From Aciditerrimonas ferrireducens (GTDB lineage: Bacteria > Actinomycetota > Acidimicrobiia > Acidimicrobiales > UBA8190), in contig NZ_JAKHEX010000018.1 in NCBI RefSeq assembly GCF_023130475.1, forward strand, positions 660-47,745: a stretch of 47,086 nucleotides of DNA, given 5' to 3'. The notes below the pieces were generated by a model. The model ran no database searches, was not told the origin of the DNA, and worked only from the letters and a program-made list of their open reading frames with translations. Shown one piece after another: positions 33,007 to 41,627 of the stretch (within the stretch, counting starts at the first letter, position 1; every line of letters begins with the position of its first letter). The translations under genes were made by a program, and so were the position numbers.

Positions 33007-34998
33007 ATGCCCGACGACCGCAGCGTCTCCTCGGCCATCACTGCGCCCCGCGGGGCCCCCGGCGGCGGGGGTTCCGACCGGTACAAGTGGCTGGTCCTCT
33101 CGAACACCACCGTCGGCGTCCTCATGGCCATGATCGACGGCTCGGCCCTCCTCATCGCCCTGCCAGCGATCTTCCGGTCCCTCCACATGAACCCCCTGGA
33201 CCCGGCCAACTTCTCCTACCTGCTCTGGATGCTCATGGGCTACCTCCTGGTCACCGCCGTCCTCGTGGTGACCATCGGCCGGATCGGCGACATCTTCGGT
33301 CGAGTCCGGACCTACAACCTGGGCTTCGCCATCTTCACCGCGGCCTCGGCCTTCATCGCCTTCGAGCCCTGGACCGGCTCGACCGGGGCGCTCGCCATCA
33401 TCATCATCCGCCTGTTCCAGGCGGTGGGCGGCGCCTTCTTGTTCGCCAACTCCGGGGCCATCCTCACCGACGCCTTCCCGGCCGACCAGCGGGGCATGGC
33501 CATGGGGGTGAACAACATCGCCGGCATCATCGGCTCGTTCATCGGCCTGGTGCTCGGCGGCATCCTCGCCTCGATCGACTGGCGCCTGGTCTTCCTCATC
33601 AACGTCCCCATCGGGGTCTTCGCCACCGTCTGGGCCTACTGGAAGCTCGAGGAGCGAGGCATCCGGACCCCGGCTCGCATCGACTGGTTCGGCAACCTGA
33701 CCTTCGCCGGAGGCCTCACCGCCATCCTGGTGGCCATCACCTACGGCATCCGGCCCTACGGCCACGACACCATGGGCTGGACCAGCCCCCTGGTGCTCGG
33801 GCTCCTGGCCGGCGGGGTGGCCCTCCTCGTGGCCTTCGTCGTCATCGAGCACCACGTGGCCGAGCCCATGTTCCGGATGTCCCTGTTCCGCATCCGGGCC
33901 TTCGCTGCCGGGAACATCGCCAGCCTGCTCGCCGCCATCGGCCGGGGCGGCTTCATGTTCATCCTCGTCATCTGGCTCCAGGGCATCTGGCTGCCCCTCC
34001 ACGGCTACGCCTACCAGAACACGCCCCTGTGGGCCGGTATCTACATGCTGCCCTTCACCTTCGGCTTCCTGGTCTGCGGCCCGATCTCGGGCAAGCTCTC
34101 GGACCGCTACGGGGCCCGGTGGTTCGCCACCGGCGGCATGCTGCTCGTCGCCTTGGACTTCGGGCTCTTCCTGCTCCTGCCGGTGAACTTCTCCTACCCG
34201 CTCTTCGCCCTCCTGGCCTTCGGCAACGGGGCGGGCATGGGGCTCTTCGCCGCCCCGAACATGGCGGCCATCATGAACGCCGTCCCGGCCCGCGAGCGGG
34301 GGGCGGCCTCGGGCATGCGGGCCACCTTCATGAACACCGGTTTGCCTCTGTCCATGGGGATCTTCTTCTCCCTCATGATCACCGGGTTGGCCTCCCGGAT
34401 GCCGAAGGCCATCGCGCACGGCCTGGTCCGCCACGGGGTCGCTGCGCCGACGGCCGCGGGGCTGGCCCACCTGCCTCCCATGGGCTACCTCTTCGCCGGG
34501 TTCCTCGGCTACAACCCGATGGCCACCTTGCTCGGGCCGAAGGTCCTCGGCGCTCTGCCGAAGGGTGACGCGGCCGTGCTGACCGGGAAGCACTTCTTCC
34601 CCAGCCTCATCGCCGGGCCGTTCCACCACGGCCTCGAGGTGGTCTTCGTCTTCGCCATCGTGATGCTCGTCATCGCCGGCGCTGCCTCCTGGATGCGGGG
34701 AGAGCACTTCGTCCACGACGAGGCCACCTGGATCGGGGGCAGCGAGCAGGACGAGGCGATCCCCGAACCCGTCGGGGCAGCCGGCCGGGCCGATTCCGTC
34801 CTGGCCGGCGCCGCCTCGCCCCTTTCCCCCGGCGAAGGAGCGCCGAGCCCCCTCCGGGCGGGAACGGGGTCATCCTCCCCTGGCCTGGCGGGCAGCTCGC
34901 CCGTGCTCGGCAACGGGCAGCACCCGGCGAGCGACCTCGGCGGAGCCCTCGGGTCGGGCCCTGCGGGGAAGCCCACCAAACCGGGCCGCCCCCGCTGA
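33007..34998 (+). CDS. MFS drug exporter, DHA2 (EmrB/QacA) type, with long C-terminal tail
   Basis: 663 residues. Fourteen membrane helices of the DHA2 subfamily are predicted from about residue 28 to 570, with a motif-A-like IGRIGDIFGRVRTYN (about 86-100), and FQAVGGAFLFANSGAIL with motif C features nearby. The start ATG 33007 has no ribosome binding site; a promoter six bases upstream suggests leaderless translation. After the last helix there is a tail of about 100 residues rich in Ser, Pro, Gly and Ala, probably disordered and cytoplasmic. It exports toxic compounds by proton antiport; the ABC exporter genes follow directly. Confidence 0.9.
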   Translation: MPDDRSVSSAITAPRGAPGGGGSDRYKWLVLSNTTVGVLMAMIDGSALLIALPAIFRSLHMNPLDPANFSYLLWMLMGYLLVTAVLVVTIGRIGDIFGRVRTYNLGFAIFTAASAFIAFEPWTGSTGALAIIIIRLFQAVGGAFLFANSGAILTDAFPADQRGMAMGVNNIAGIIGSFIGLVLGGILASIDWRLVFLINVPIGVFATVWAYWKLEERGIRTPARIDWFGNLTFAGGLTAILVAITYGIRPYGHDTMGWTSPLVLGLLAGGVALLVAFVVIEHHVAEPMFRMSLFRIRAFAAGNIASLLAAIGRGGFMFILVIWLQGIWLPLHGYAYQNTPLWAGIYMLPFTFGFLVCGPISGKLSDRYGARWFATGGMLLVALDFGLFLLLPVNFSYPLFALLAFGNGAGMGLFAAPNMAAIMNAVPARERGAASGMRATFMNTGLPLSMGIFFSLMITGLASRMPKAIAHGLVRHGVAAPTAAGLAHLPPMGYLFAGFLGYNPMATLLGPKVLGALPKGDAAVLTGKHFFPSLIAGPFHHGLEVVFVFAIVMLVIAGAASWMRGEHFVHDEATWIGGSEQDEAIPEPVGAAGRADSVLAGAASPLSPGEGAPSPLRAGTGSSSPGLAGSSPVLGNGQHPASDLGGALGSGPAGKPTKPGRPR

Positions 34999-35004
34999 GG
35001 GTCG

Positions 35005-36048
35005 ATGGCCCTGGCTCCAGGGGGACCCGCAGTGACCCCAGCCGAGGAGGTGGTCCGGGCCGAGCAGCTCACGAAGGTCTTCCGGACCCCTGGTCCTCGT
35101 CGCGCCGGACGCCCCCCCGGGGCCGGACGGCCGGACGGGCCAAGCAGCGACGGCCTGGTGGCCGTCGACCACCTCGACCTGCAGGTCCGCCGCGGCGAGA
35201 TCTTCGGCCTGCTCGGCCCGAACGGGGCCGGCAAGTCGACCACCATCGGCATCCTGACCACCCGGGTCCTCCCGACCAGCGGCCGAGCCCTCGTCGCCGG
35301 GGTCGACGTCGTCCGGAGCCCGGCCCGGGTCAAACGACACATCGGGGTGGTCTCCCAGACCAACACCCTGGACCGCAGCCTGAGCGTCTCCGACAACCTC
35401 TACTACCACGGCCGCTACTTCGGCCTCGGCCGTCGGGAAGCGGCCAGGCGAGCGGAGGAGCTCCTCGAGCGGTTCCGCCTGGCCGACCGGGCCAATGCGC
35501 CGGTCCTGTCCCTCTCGGGGGGCATGGCCCAGCGTCTCATGGTGGCCCGGGCGGTGCTCCACGAGCCCGAGGTCCTCTTCCTCGACGAGCCCACCGCCGG
35601 TCTGGATCCCCAGAGCCGCCTGGCCCTCTGGGACCTCGTCCGGGACCTCCACGCTCGCGGGCAGACGGTGCTGCTGACGACCCACTACATGGAAGAGGCC
35701 GACCAGCTCTGCGAGCGGCTGGCCATCATCGACCACGGCCGCATCCTGGCCCAGGACACGCCAGCCGCCTTGAAGCGGACCCTCGGGGATCGCAGCGAGA
35801 TCCGCCTGGCGCTGGCCGGTGACGCCCAGCAGGCGGCTTCCCTGGTCAAAGGGGTCCTCGCCTCGGGGGACGCCGAGGTCGTGGCCCTCGACGGCACCGT
35901 ACGCTGCTTCGTCCGGGACGCCGGCTCGGTCCTCCCGACGGTGGTGGCCGAAGCGAGCCGAGCGGGAACGGTGACGAACGTGACCGTCGAGGAGCCGACC
36001 CTGGAGTCCGTCTTCATCCGCCTGACCGGGAGGGACCTCCGAGAGTGA
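35005..36048 (+). CDS. ABC-2 type exporter ATPase (DrrA-like)
   Basis: 347 residues; ATG 35005, six bases after the MFS stop. Walker A is GPNGAGKST (71-79), the signature is LSGGMAQRL (about 171-179), Walker B is VLFLDEP (about 190-196) and the H-loop follows in TTHYMEE. A Pro/Arg/Gly-rich insertion (about 30-50) precedes the Walker A motif. The C-terminal about 90 residues (VTVEEPTLESVFIRLTGRDLRE) are the DrrA-type tail. The protein powers the permease encoded next and probably exports a hydrophobic compound. Its stop overlaps the permease start. Confidence 0.92.
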   Translation: MALAPGGPAVTPAEEVVRAEQLTKVFRTPGPRRAGRPPGAGRPDGPSSDGLVAVDHLDLQVRRGEIFGLLGPNGAGKSTTIGILTTRVLPTSGRALVAGVDVVRSPARVKRHIGVVSQTNTLDRSLSVSDNLYYHGRYFGLGRREAARRAEELLERFRLADRANAPVLSLSGGMAQRLMVARAVLHEPEVLFLDEPTAGLDPQSRLALWDLVRDLHARGQTVLLTTHYMEEADQLCERLAIIDHGRILAQDTPAALKRTLGDRSEIRLALAGDAQQAASLVKGVLASGDAEVVALDGTVRCFVRDAGSVLPTVVAEASRAGTVTNVTVEEPTLESVFIRLTGRDLRE

Positions 36049-36827
36049 CCCGCACCTTCCTCGCCCTGCTGGCCCGGGACCTCCGGGTCCTGCGCTCGAC
36101 CTTCCCGGTGTTCGTGATCCGGGTGGTCATGCAACCGTTGCTGCTGGTCTTCGTCTTCACCTACGTCTTCCCGAAGATCGGCCAGGCCATCGGTGGGAGC
36201 GGCTCCACGACCTCGTTCTCCACCGTCCTGATCGCCGGGGTCGTCGCCCTCTCCATCATCTTCCAGGGCATCCAGGGGGTGGCCCTCAACCTCGTCCAGG
36301 AGTTCGGCTACACGAAGGAGATCGAGGACCGGGTCCTCGCGCCCCTGCCCATCTGGGCGGTGGCCGCGGAGAAGGTCGTGGCCGCCGCCCTCCAGGGCCT
36401 CGTGGCCGCCGCGGTGGTCTTCCCCGTGGCGGCCTTCGTGCCCGCCACCCCCGTGCACCTCTCGGTCGACTGGCCGGTCCTCGTCACCTTGGCCCCCCTG
36501 GCCGCCCTCTGCGCAGGGGCCCTCGGCCTGGCCATCGGCACCCTCATCCCGCCCCAGCAGGTGGCGCTGATCTTCGCCATCATCGTCCTGCCCCTCACCT
36601 TCCTCGGGGCCATCTACTACCCCTGGCAGGCTCTCCACCCCATCGCCTGGCTCCAGTACCTGGTGCTGGTGAACCCGCTCGTCTACATGAGCGAGGGCTT
36701 CCGGGCCGCCTTGACCGCGGGGGTCCCCCACATGGCCCTCCTCTGGGTCTACCTGGCGGTGGTCGGGTTCGGAGCCCTGCTCTGGGCGATCGGCTTGTGG
36801 GGGTTCCGCCGCCGGGTCCTCAGCTGA
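36045..36827 (+). CDS. ABC-2 type permease
   Basis: 260 residues from GTG 36045, overlapping the ATPase stop. Six hydrophobic segments are seen (about 22-42, 60-80, 110-130, 140-160, 170-190 and 228-250). The ABC-2 pattern includes PLTFLGAIYYPWQAL and the NPLVYMSEGFRAAL stretch near the end, typical of DrrB/NodJ-like exporters. With the upstream ATPase it forms a full half-transporter pair. The last 8 bases overlap the convergent GGDEF/EAL gene. The exported compound is unknown. Confidence 0.92.
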   Translation: MTRTFLALLARDLRVLRSTFPVFVIRVVMQPLLLVFVFTYVFPKIGQAIGGSGSTTSFSTVLIAGVVALSIIFQGIQGVALNLVQEFGYTKEIEDRVLAPLPIWAVAAEKVVAAALQGLVAAAVVFPVAAFVPATPVHLSVDWPVLVTLAPLAALCAGALGLAIGTLIPPQQVALIFAIIVLPLTFLGAIYYPWQALHPIAWLQYLVLVNPLVYMSEGFRAALTAGVPHMALLWVYLAVVGFGALLWAIGLWGFRRRVLS

Positions 36828-38832
36828 CCTCGACCTCAGCCGCCACCGGCTGATCGAGCAGGTCCCGGGCGCGCACGAACGCCAGCAGGTCGGCCTCGGG
36901 CATCGGGCGCCCCGGGCCGTAGCCCTGGAGGACGTCGTAGCCCAGGCGGGCCAGCTCCTCGGCGAGCTCGTCGTCCTCGACGCCCTCGGCCACCGACCGC
37001 AGACCCAGGTGGGCCGCCAGGGTCTGGACGGCCACCACCACCGCCCGATCGGCGAGCGAACGGCGCATCCGCTGGACGAAGGCCAGGTCGACCTTCAGCT
37101 CGTCCACCGGCAGGCGCGGGAGGGCTGCCAGGGAGGTGAAGCCGGCCCCGAAGTCGTCGATCGAGACAGCCACCCCCGCCTCGTGGACCGGACCGAGGAC
37201 GGCCGCGGCCCGCTCCACGTCGAAGGCGGCCGTCTCGGTGATCTCGACGGTCAGCGCCTCCGGGGGTAGGCCCCGGGCGGCAAGGGCCGAGAGGATCTGG
37301 TCGGCGAGCCCGGGGATGCCGAGCGAACGGGCCGAGACGTTCACCGAGACCGGCACCCGCACGCCGGCCGAGCGCAACCGGACGGCGGCGTCCAGGGCAG
37401 CGCCGAGCACCCAGAGGGTCAGCTCGTCCACCAAGCCGGTGCGCTCGGCCAGGGGAACGAACCGGCCTGGGGGGACCTGCCCGTGGACCGGGCTCCGCCA
37501 GCGCACCAGCGCCTCCAGCCCGACCAGCTTCGCCGTCCTGGCCGCGACCTGCGGCTGCAGGGCGAGCCAGAGCTCGCCGCGAGCCAGACCCGCTCGAAGA
37601 TCGGCGAGGAGGGCCAAGTCCTCGGGCCGAAGAGGATGGACGGCGCGGCCCGTCGGGTCCTCCCGGTCCCGCAGGTCGCTGGTGAGGACCAGCCGGCCGG
37701 TCCGCTCCGCCGACCGGGCCCGCTGGGCGGCTCGGCGCAGCAGCTCGCTCACCGCCTGCCCTTCGGCCGGCGCCTGGGTCACCCCGGCGGCGGCCCGCAC
37801 CGTCACGGGCAGGTCCCCGGCGAGGTACCGGCCGGCGCCGACGACCTGCACGAGGGCCGTGGCCAGTTGCCCGGCCGCCGCCGGGTCCAGGGCCAGCCGA
37901 TCGTCGGGGAGGGCGACGACCAGCTCCTCGCTCGCCACCCGCCCGACGAGGGCTCCCGGGGGCACGACCGTGCCGAGCTGCTCCACGACCCGCCGGAGCA
38001 CCTCCCCGGCCACCCGGTGCCCGAGGGCCTCCTGGGCCTCGGCGAGGCCCTGGACCGCCAGCACCACCAGGGTCACCGCCCGTTGCTCCCGCAGCCCCCA
38101 GCGCTGGACCGTCCGGGCCACGCCCACGGCGTTGGCCAGCCCGGTCTCGGCGTCCACCGTGCCCACTCGAGCCAGGGTCCGGGCCAGCAGACCCCCGACC
38201 AGCCCCCCCACCACCGGCCCGAGGGCACCGACGGCCACCACCGCCAGCCCGCTCGGGTGACCGATCCCCGCCACCCCGAGCGCCCAGGCCACCAGCACCC
38301 CGGCCTGGCCGCTCGTCTCGGCCGCACCCAGGAACATGCCGTCGAAGACCAGCAGCGGAACGGCCAGGACGAGCAGCCCGACCACGTCGTCGGGCCGGCC
38401 GCGCCACATCGCTCCGCCCAGGACCACCAGCAGCGCCCGGCTCGACCAGGTCGTGGCCGACCGCTCCAGTCGCCGCACCGCCGCCAAGGCGCCCCAGAGA
38501 ACCGCCAGGCACCCCAGGCCGGCCCACGCCACATCCTGGGTCACGCTCGGCACTCGGCTCCCGACGGCCACCAAAGGCACGCCCAGAGCCACCAGGGGTA
38601 CGAGGACCCGAAGGAGCGAGAGCGGGCTCAGCAGCTCGGCCGGGGCTCCCAGGGCGAACCAGGAGCGGATCTTCGGGAAGGGGCCACCGTGGCGCCCCGC
38701 CCCGGGCCGTTCCAGGACCACCGCCCGGTCCAGGCCCGAGAGCTCGTCCGCCCAGCCCTGCCAGGCGCCCTGCTGCGCCGCGTCTGCCACCACCGAGGAG
38801 CCATCGGCACCAGCCCGCTCGGACCCGAGCAC
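36820..38832 (-). CDS. Membrane-bound GGDEF-EAL protein with degenerate GGDEF site
   Basis: 670 residues from GTG 38832. The N-terminal part (about 70-215) has several hydrophobic helices. The GGDEF-like domain (about 215-385) carries ASEEL where GGDEF should be, so it cannot make c-di-GMP but may bind GTP. The EAL domain (about 400-660) keeps EALVRW, SVNVSARSL, EITET, IDDFGAGF, and VAEGVED, all the metal and catalytic residues of a working phosphodiesterase that cleaves c-di-GMP. It therefore probably lowers c-di-GMP, and perhaps affects the pilus nearby. The gene stop overlaps the ABC permease gene. Confidence 0.9.
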   Translation of the reverse strand: MLGSERAGADGSSVVADAAQQGAWQGWADELSGLDRAVVLERPGAGRHGGPFPKIRSWFALGAPAELLSPLSLLRVLVPLVALGVPLVAVGSRVPSVTQDVAWAGLGCLAVLWGALAAVRRLERSATTWSSRALLVVLGGAMWRGRPDDVVGLLVLAVPLLVFDGMFLGAAETSGQAGVLVAWALGVAGIGHPSGLAVVAVGALGPVVGGLVGGLLARTLARVGTVDAETGLANAVGVARTVQRWGLREQRAVTLVVLAVQGLAEAQEALGHRVAGEVLRRVVEQLGTVVPPGALVGRVASEELVVALPDDRLALDPAAAGQLATALVQVVGAGRYLAGDLPVTVRAAAGVTQAPAEGQAVSELLRRAAQRARSAERTGRLVLTSDLRDREDPTGRAVHPLRPEDLALLADLRAGLARGELWLALQPQVAARTAKLVGLEALVRWRSPVHGQVPPGRFVPLAERTGLVDELTLWVLGAALDAAVRLRSAGVRVPVSVNVSARSLGIPGLADQILSALAARGLPPEALTVEITETAAFDVERAAAVLGPVHEAGVAVSIDDFGAGFTSLAALPRLPVDELKVDLAFVQRMRRSLADRAVVVAVQTLAAHLGLRSVAEGVEDDELAEELARLGYDVLQGYGPGRPMPEADLLAFVRARDLLDQPVAAEVEVS

Positions 38833-38839
38833 CAGCGGC

Positions 38840-39733
38840 TCAACGGCGCGCAGCGCACCAGGAGCAGGCCGCGCCCACCAGCGCCTCCCAGGCCGGCCCC
38901 CGGGGCAGGATCACCCCCCGATGGCCCACCCCGGGCACCTCGACCAAGCGGGCATCGTCCCCCGCCTCCCGGGCCGCAGCGACGTACGCCCGGCTGGCGG
39001 CGACCGGCACCACCTCGTCGACCGCCCCGTGCACCACCATCTGGGGCACCCCGAGGGGAAGCAGGCCGCGAGGCGATGCGGCCTCCGCCCGGGAGCCGGT
39101 CGGGTCGGGCCCGAGAAAGGACCGGACCGGTCCCGACGCCGTGCCCCGGAGGTCGGTCACCGGGGCGAGCGCCACCACCCCCCGGATCCCGACCGCCGGG
39201 ACCTGCCCGGCGCTCCTCGCACCCGCCGCCCCGGATGGCAGCCGGTGCCGGCCAGCGACCCAGAGGGCCAGCTGACCGCCGGCCGAGTGGCCGACCAGCA
39301 CGACCCGCTCCCCGTCCACCTCGGCCCGTGCCGCCAGGGCGTCGACCGCCCGGGCGGCGTCGTCGACCGTCGCCGGCCAGCCCCCGCCCCCGCCACCCAG
39401 CCCGACCCGCCGGTACTCCACGTTCCAGACGGCCAGGCCGTGACGGACCAGGCCCCGGGCCAGGGGAACCATGAGCCGCCGACCGTAGGGCATGCGCCAG
39501 TAGCCGCCGTGGAACAGCACCACCACCGCCGGCGGACGCCGCTCCCCGGCCGCCCGTTGGACGCCCGGCTCGTCCGGGAGCCAGAGGTCACCGACCTGGC
39601 TTCGGCTCGGGCCATAGGCCAGGTGCCACCGGCTGCCCCTTCGACGCCAGTGCCTTCCGAGGCCGGCCCTTCCCACGCCCCGAATGACCCCCGGCCCGCC
39701 GCCCTCTGGCGTCTGCCCTGCTCGTTCCCCCAT
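38840..39733 (-). CDS. Alpha/beta hydrolase (esterase or arylformamidase-like)
   Basis: 297 residues from ATG 39733, with GGGGAGGG just upstream. HGGYW (75-79) is the oxyanion-hole block of the HGG-type carboxylesterases, GHSAGG holds the nucleophile Ser150, and Asp in HGAVDEVVP and His in VPGVGHRG complete the catalytic triad. The HGGYW form is typical of arylformamidase (kynurenine formamidase) and related esterases; the real substrate is unknown. An Arg-rich leader (about 15-45) is not a signal peptide. The next gene (GGDEF/EAL) starts 7 bases downstream, so the two are cotranscribed. Confidence 0.85.
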   Translation of the reverse strand: MGERAGQTPEGGGPGVIRGVGRAGLGRHWRRRGSRWHLAYGPSRSQVGDLWLPDEPGVQRAAGERRPPAVVVLFHGGYWRMPYGRRLMVPLARGLVRHGLAVWNVEYRRVGLGGGGGGWPATVDDAARAVDALAARAEVDGERVVLVGHSAGGQLALWVAGRHRLPSGAAGARSAGQVPAVGIRGVVALAPVTDLRGTASGPVRSFLGPDPTGSRAEAASPRGLLPLGVPQMVVHGAVDEVVPVAASRAYVAAAREAGDDARLVEVPGVGHRGVILPRGPAWEALVGAACSWCAARR

Positions 39734-39767
39734 GCCCTCCCCACGAGCTCTCCGGGGCGTGCCTTCG

Positions 39768-39799
39768 CTGGCGGGGGAGGGCTCGAACCTCCAACCGCT
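39768..39799 (-). pseudogene. 3' part of a tRNA gene (T-arm and acceptor strand) cut by IS30
   Basis: On the minus strand GGAGG-TTCGAGC-CCTCC is a full T-arm followed by CCCGCCA and a G discriminator. This is the 3' end of a tRNA whose 5' acceptor would read TGGCGGG, as in some Gln or Asn tRNAs. The remaining tRNA is missing where the IS30 copy begins. No intact second half is seen on the far side. Confidence 0.45.
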
Positions 39800-40762
39800 G
39801 CTTCCACCGGTGGTTGCGACACGCCGGCCATGATGGTCGGTGCTCTTGGAAGCAACCACCGATGGAGGTACCAGCATGCCAGGTCGACGCCTCGAGCTGG
39901 GCGAGCGTGAGGAGATCCGGGTCGGGTTGGTGCGGGGCGAGTCGCTGCGCCAAATCGCTCGGCACATCGAACGGCCGGTGTCGACGATCGCTCGGGAAGT
40001 GGACCGCAACGGCGGACGGACCCGCTCCGCGGCGGCCTGCGCGCAGCTTCGAGCGGAACGTTGTGCTCGTCGGCCCAAGACCCGCGGCTCAGAGCAGATC
40101 CTGCGCTGGCCCGGCGTGTCACCCGGCGCTTGGTAGAGCACCGAGAGCCGCCGATGACGATCGCTCGACGCCAAGGCGTGAGCCGCGAGACGATCTACCA
40201 GGCGATCTACTGAGGAGACCGCGGGCTGGACCTGGGGCTGTGGCGTCATCTGCACCACCAGCGCCGCCGCCGGTCGCCGCACCCAGATCGGGCATCTGGA
40301 CGGCGGTCTGATCATCGGCGCCAGGAACGCCTCGGCTGTCATCACCATCGTGGATCGCGCCACACGCTTCTGCCCGCTCGGGCGGTTACCCGAGGGCTAC
40401 GACGCCTGGCACCTGGCCCAGGGCGCGATCCGCCTGCTTCGCCCGATCCCCCAGCCAGGCCGGCGCACCCTCACCTGGGATCAGGGCCGAGAGATGGCGC
40501 TGTGGGTGGGCATCGAACAGGTTCTTGGCACCCCCATCGACTTCGCCGATCCCCACGCCCTGCTGTCCAGCGTCCCGTCAACGAGAGCATCAACGGCCTC
40601 GGGCGCCGCTGGTCGGCGAAGAGGACCGACCTGTCCAATTCCTCCCAAGCCGACCTCGACGCCATCGCCCGCCGCATCAACCACATGCCACGCCGCTCCC
40701 TCAAAGGGGGCCACGCCCACCGCCACGACGACGATGCCCTCGTCGCGACCACCGGTTGAACC
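39800..40762 (+). mobile_element. Degenerate IS30-family element, copy 1
   Basis: Imperfect 21-bp terminal inverted repeats at 39800-39820 and 40742-40762 (18 of 21 match) enclose a decayed IS30 transposase gene. The element is about 963 bp, shorter than the usual 1.0-1.2 kb, because parts of the transposase are missing. Confidence 0.8.
39876..40759 (+). pseudogene. IS30-family transposase, decayed
   Basis: ATG 39876 follows GGAGGT. The N-terminal HTH part (RRLELGEREEIRVGLVRGES, then REVDRNGG) is clear to about 40080. After that the frame is lost through stops and shifts. Further fragments of the catalytic core (HLAQGAIRLLRPIPQPG, TLTWDQGREMALW) and the C-terminus (NESINGLGRRW, DLDAIARRINHMPRRSL) occur in two other frames up to TGA 40757-40759. 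The DDE residues are dispersed, so the transposase is not functional. Confidence 0.88.
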
Positions 40763-40802
40763 GGCCGTGCTTTCGGTCACTCCGCCGAGCGACGCTTTTC
40801 GT

Positions 40803-41084
40803 ATGAGCAACGAGGAGCAGATCCGTTCAGCCAAGCGGCCAGGCGGCGAGCTGCGTGGCAACAGTCGTGACCAAGCAAATAGGACGGGGGCTCTCCTCCG
40901 CGAGTTCATGGACGGTGCGCACGCGCCGTGCGTCTACTGCGGCAAGGTGTTGGACCAGAGCACTCTCACCCAGGACACGACTTTGACTGGCGCTGAGGGT
41001 GGCCAATACCGGCTGGGGAACCTGCTCCCGTCATGCAGGGACTGCAACGCTCACCGCAACGACCAGAGCTTTTTCGAGTCGTGA
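40803..41084 (+). CDS. Small HNH-type nuclease
   Basis: 93 residues from ATG 40803. The C-terminal half has the HNH zinc-finger form: CVYCGK (about 47-52), then the Asp/Thr-rich segment, GGQYRLGNLLPSCRDCNAHRND (about 68-89) with a second Cys pair, Asn and the final His. These are features of single-strand or site-specific HNH endonucleases. The 45-residue N-terminal part is Arg- and Lys-rich and may bind DNA. It lies just beyond IS30 copy 1 and is followed by two small genes. GC content and codon choice are lower than in the rest of the window, so it is probably transferred. Confidence 0.78.
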   Translation: MSNEEQIRSAKRPGGELRGNSRDQANRTGALLREFMDGAHAPCVYCGKVLDQSTLTQDTTLTGAEGGQYRLGNLLPSCRDCNAHRNDQSFFES

Positions 41085-41085
41085 A

Positions 41086-41115
41086 GTGACAGCTGAGACA
41101 CCTGCCTGCTAGCAT
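41086..41115 (+). promoter_or_regulatory. Promoter before the 41114 gene
   Basis: GTGACA (41086-41091), an 18-base spacer and TAGCAT (41110-41115) lie directly upstream of the 78-residue gene. Transcription would start near 41122, where an in-frame GTG at 41123 would allow a leaderless product. Confidence 0.4.
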
Positions 41116-41350
41116 GATGCTCGTGCCCAGGGTTCGAGCAGTATTGTTGGATTGGGACAAAGCGCAAGCGAACAATCTGTTGCCCGAGCCGGATCCTCGG
41201 TTGCCGACCTACGAGGGGTTGCCGCGGGAGGTGGAGGGAGAGCTGGTGCTGGTGCCAGTTGACAACCTCGGGTACACGCAGTACGTGGTAAACGGTTATC
41301 AGGTCGATCCTTCGACGATCGAGGTGTTGGACGATGGCGCTGACGCCTGA
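41114..41350 (+). CDS. Small protein of unknown function, first of an overlapping pair
   Basis: 78 residues from ATG 41114 (ATG 41117 and GTG 41123 also possible; the promoter favours 41123). The product is acidic with Leu/Val-rich stretches and no membrane segment: VRAVLLDWDKAQANNLLPEP, then VEGELVLVPVDNLGYTQYVVNGYQVD, suggesting a small beta-rich domain. No family is recognised. It overlaps the following gene by 17 bases and follows the HNH gene by about 30 bases. Base composition is below that of the core genes. The pair could be a toxin-antitoxin or accessory unit, but nothing in the sequence proves it. Confidence 0.65.
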   Translation: MMLVPRVRAVLLDWDKAQANNLLPEPDPRLPTYEGLPREVEGELVLVPVDNLGYTQYVVNGYQVDPSTIEVLDDGADA

Positions 41351-41627
41351 ACAGCGAGAACAAGCTATCCGTCTGGTTGTGGAGTCCGGTGAGGGCGTGC
41401 ACTTGACGCTGCCGCTCAACCCGGACGTCGACTTGAGCGACGATGCTGCTCGGGACGCCGAGGCGGACCGGCTGGCCGGCGTGCTCAACGAGATGGTCGA
41501 GAAGTTCCTTGAGCACGTGTGGGAGATCGCTCAGCGGAAGGCGCAGCACGCGGATAGCGACGATGTTGACCCAGAGAGCGTGCCGCTCCTGTTCCCTAAC
41601 GGTTTCCCGAGCGACGACGAAGACTAG
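41334..41627 (+). CDS. Small acidic protein of unknown function, second of an overlapping pair
   Basis: 97 residues from ATG 41334. The product is very acidic and mainly helical: ALTPEQREQAIRLVVESGEG at the start, then a long helix with Glu and Ala (about 37-70, DAARDAEADRLAGVLNEMVE), and an acidic tail ending DDED. It may bind a basic partner. No family is recognised. The overlap with the 41114 gene shows translational coupling. Confidence 0.65.
   Translation: MALTPEQREQAIRLVVESGEGVHLTLPLNPDVDLSDDAARDAEADRLAGVLNEMVEKFLEHVWEIAQRKAQHADSDDVDPESVPLLFPNGFPSDDED

Noticed and set aside
32236..34716. A long minus-strand open frame across the MFS exporter gene
   Set aside because: Only the part below 32967 shows protein features (CHAP amidase). 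The rest is Asp/Glu/Gly/His-rich antisense of membrane-protein codons in very GC-rich DNA.
40763..40795. 5' half of the interrupted tRNA on the far side of IS30 copy 1
   Set aside because: The minus strand GGCGGAG-TGACCGAAAG pairs partly with the acceptor strand, but there is no proper D-arm or anticodon arm and one acceptor pair is A-C.
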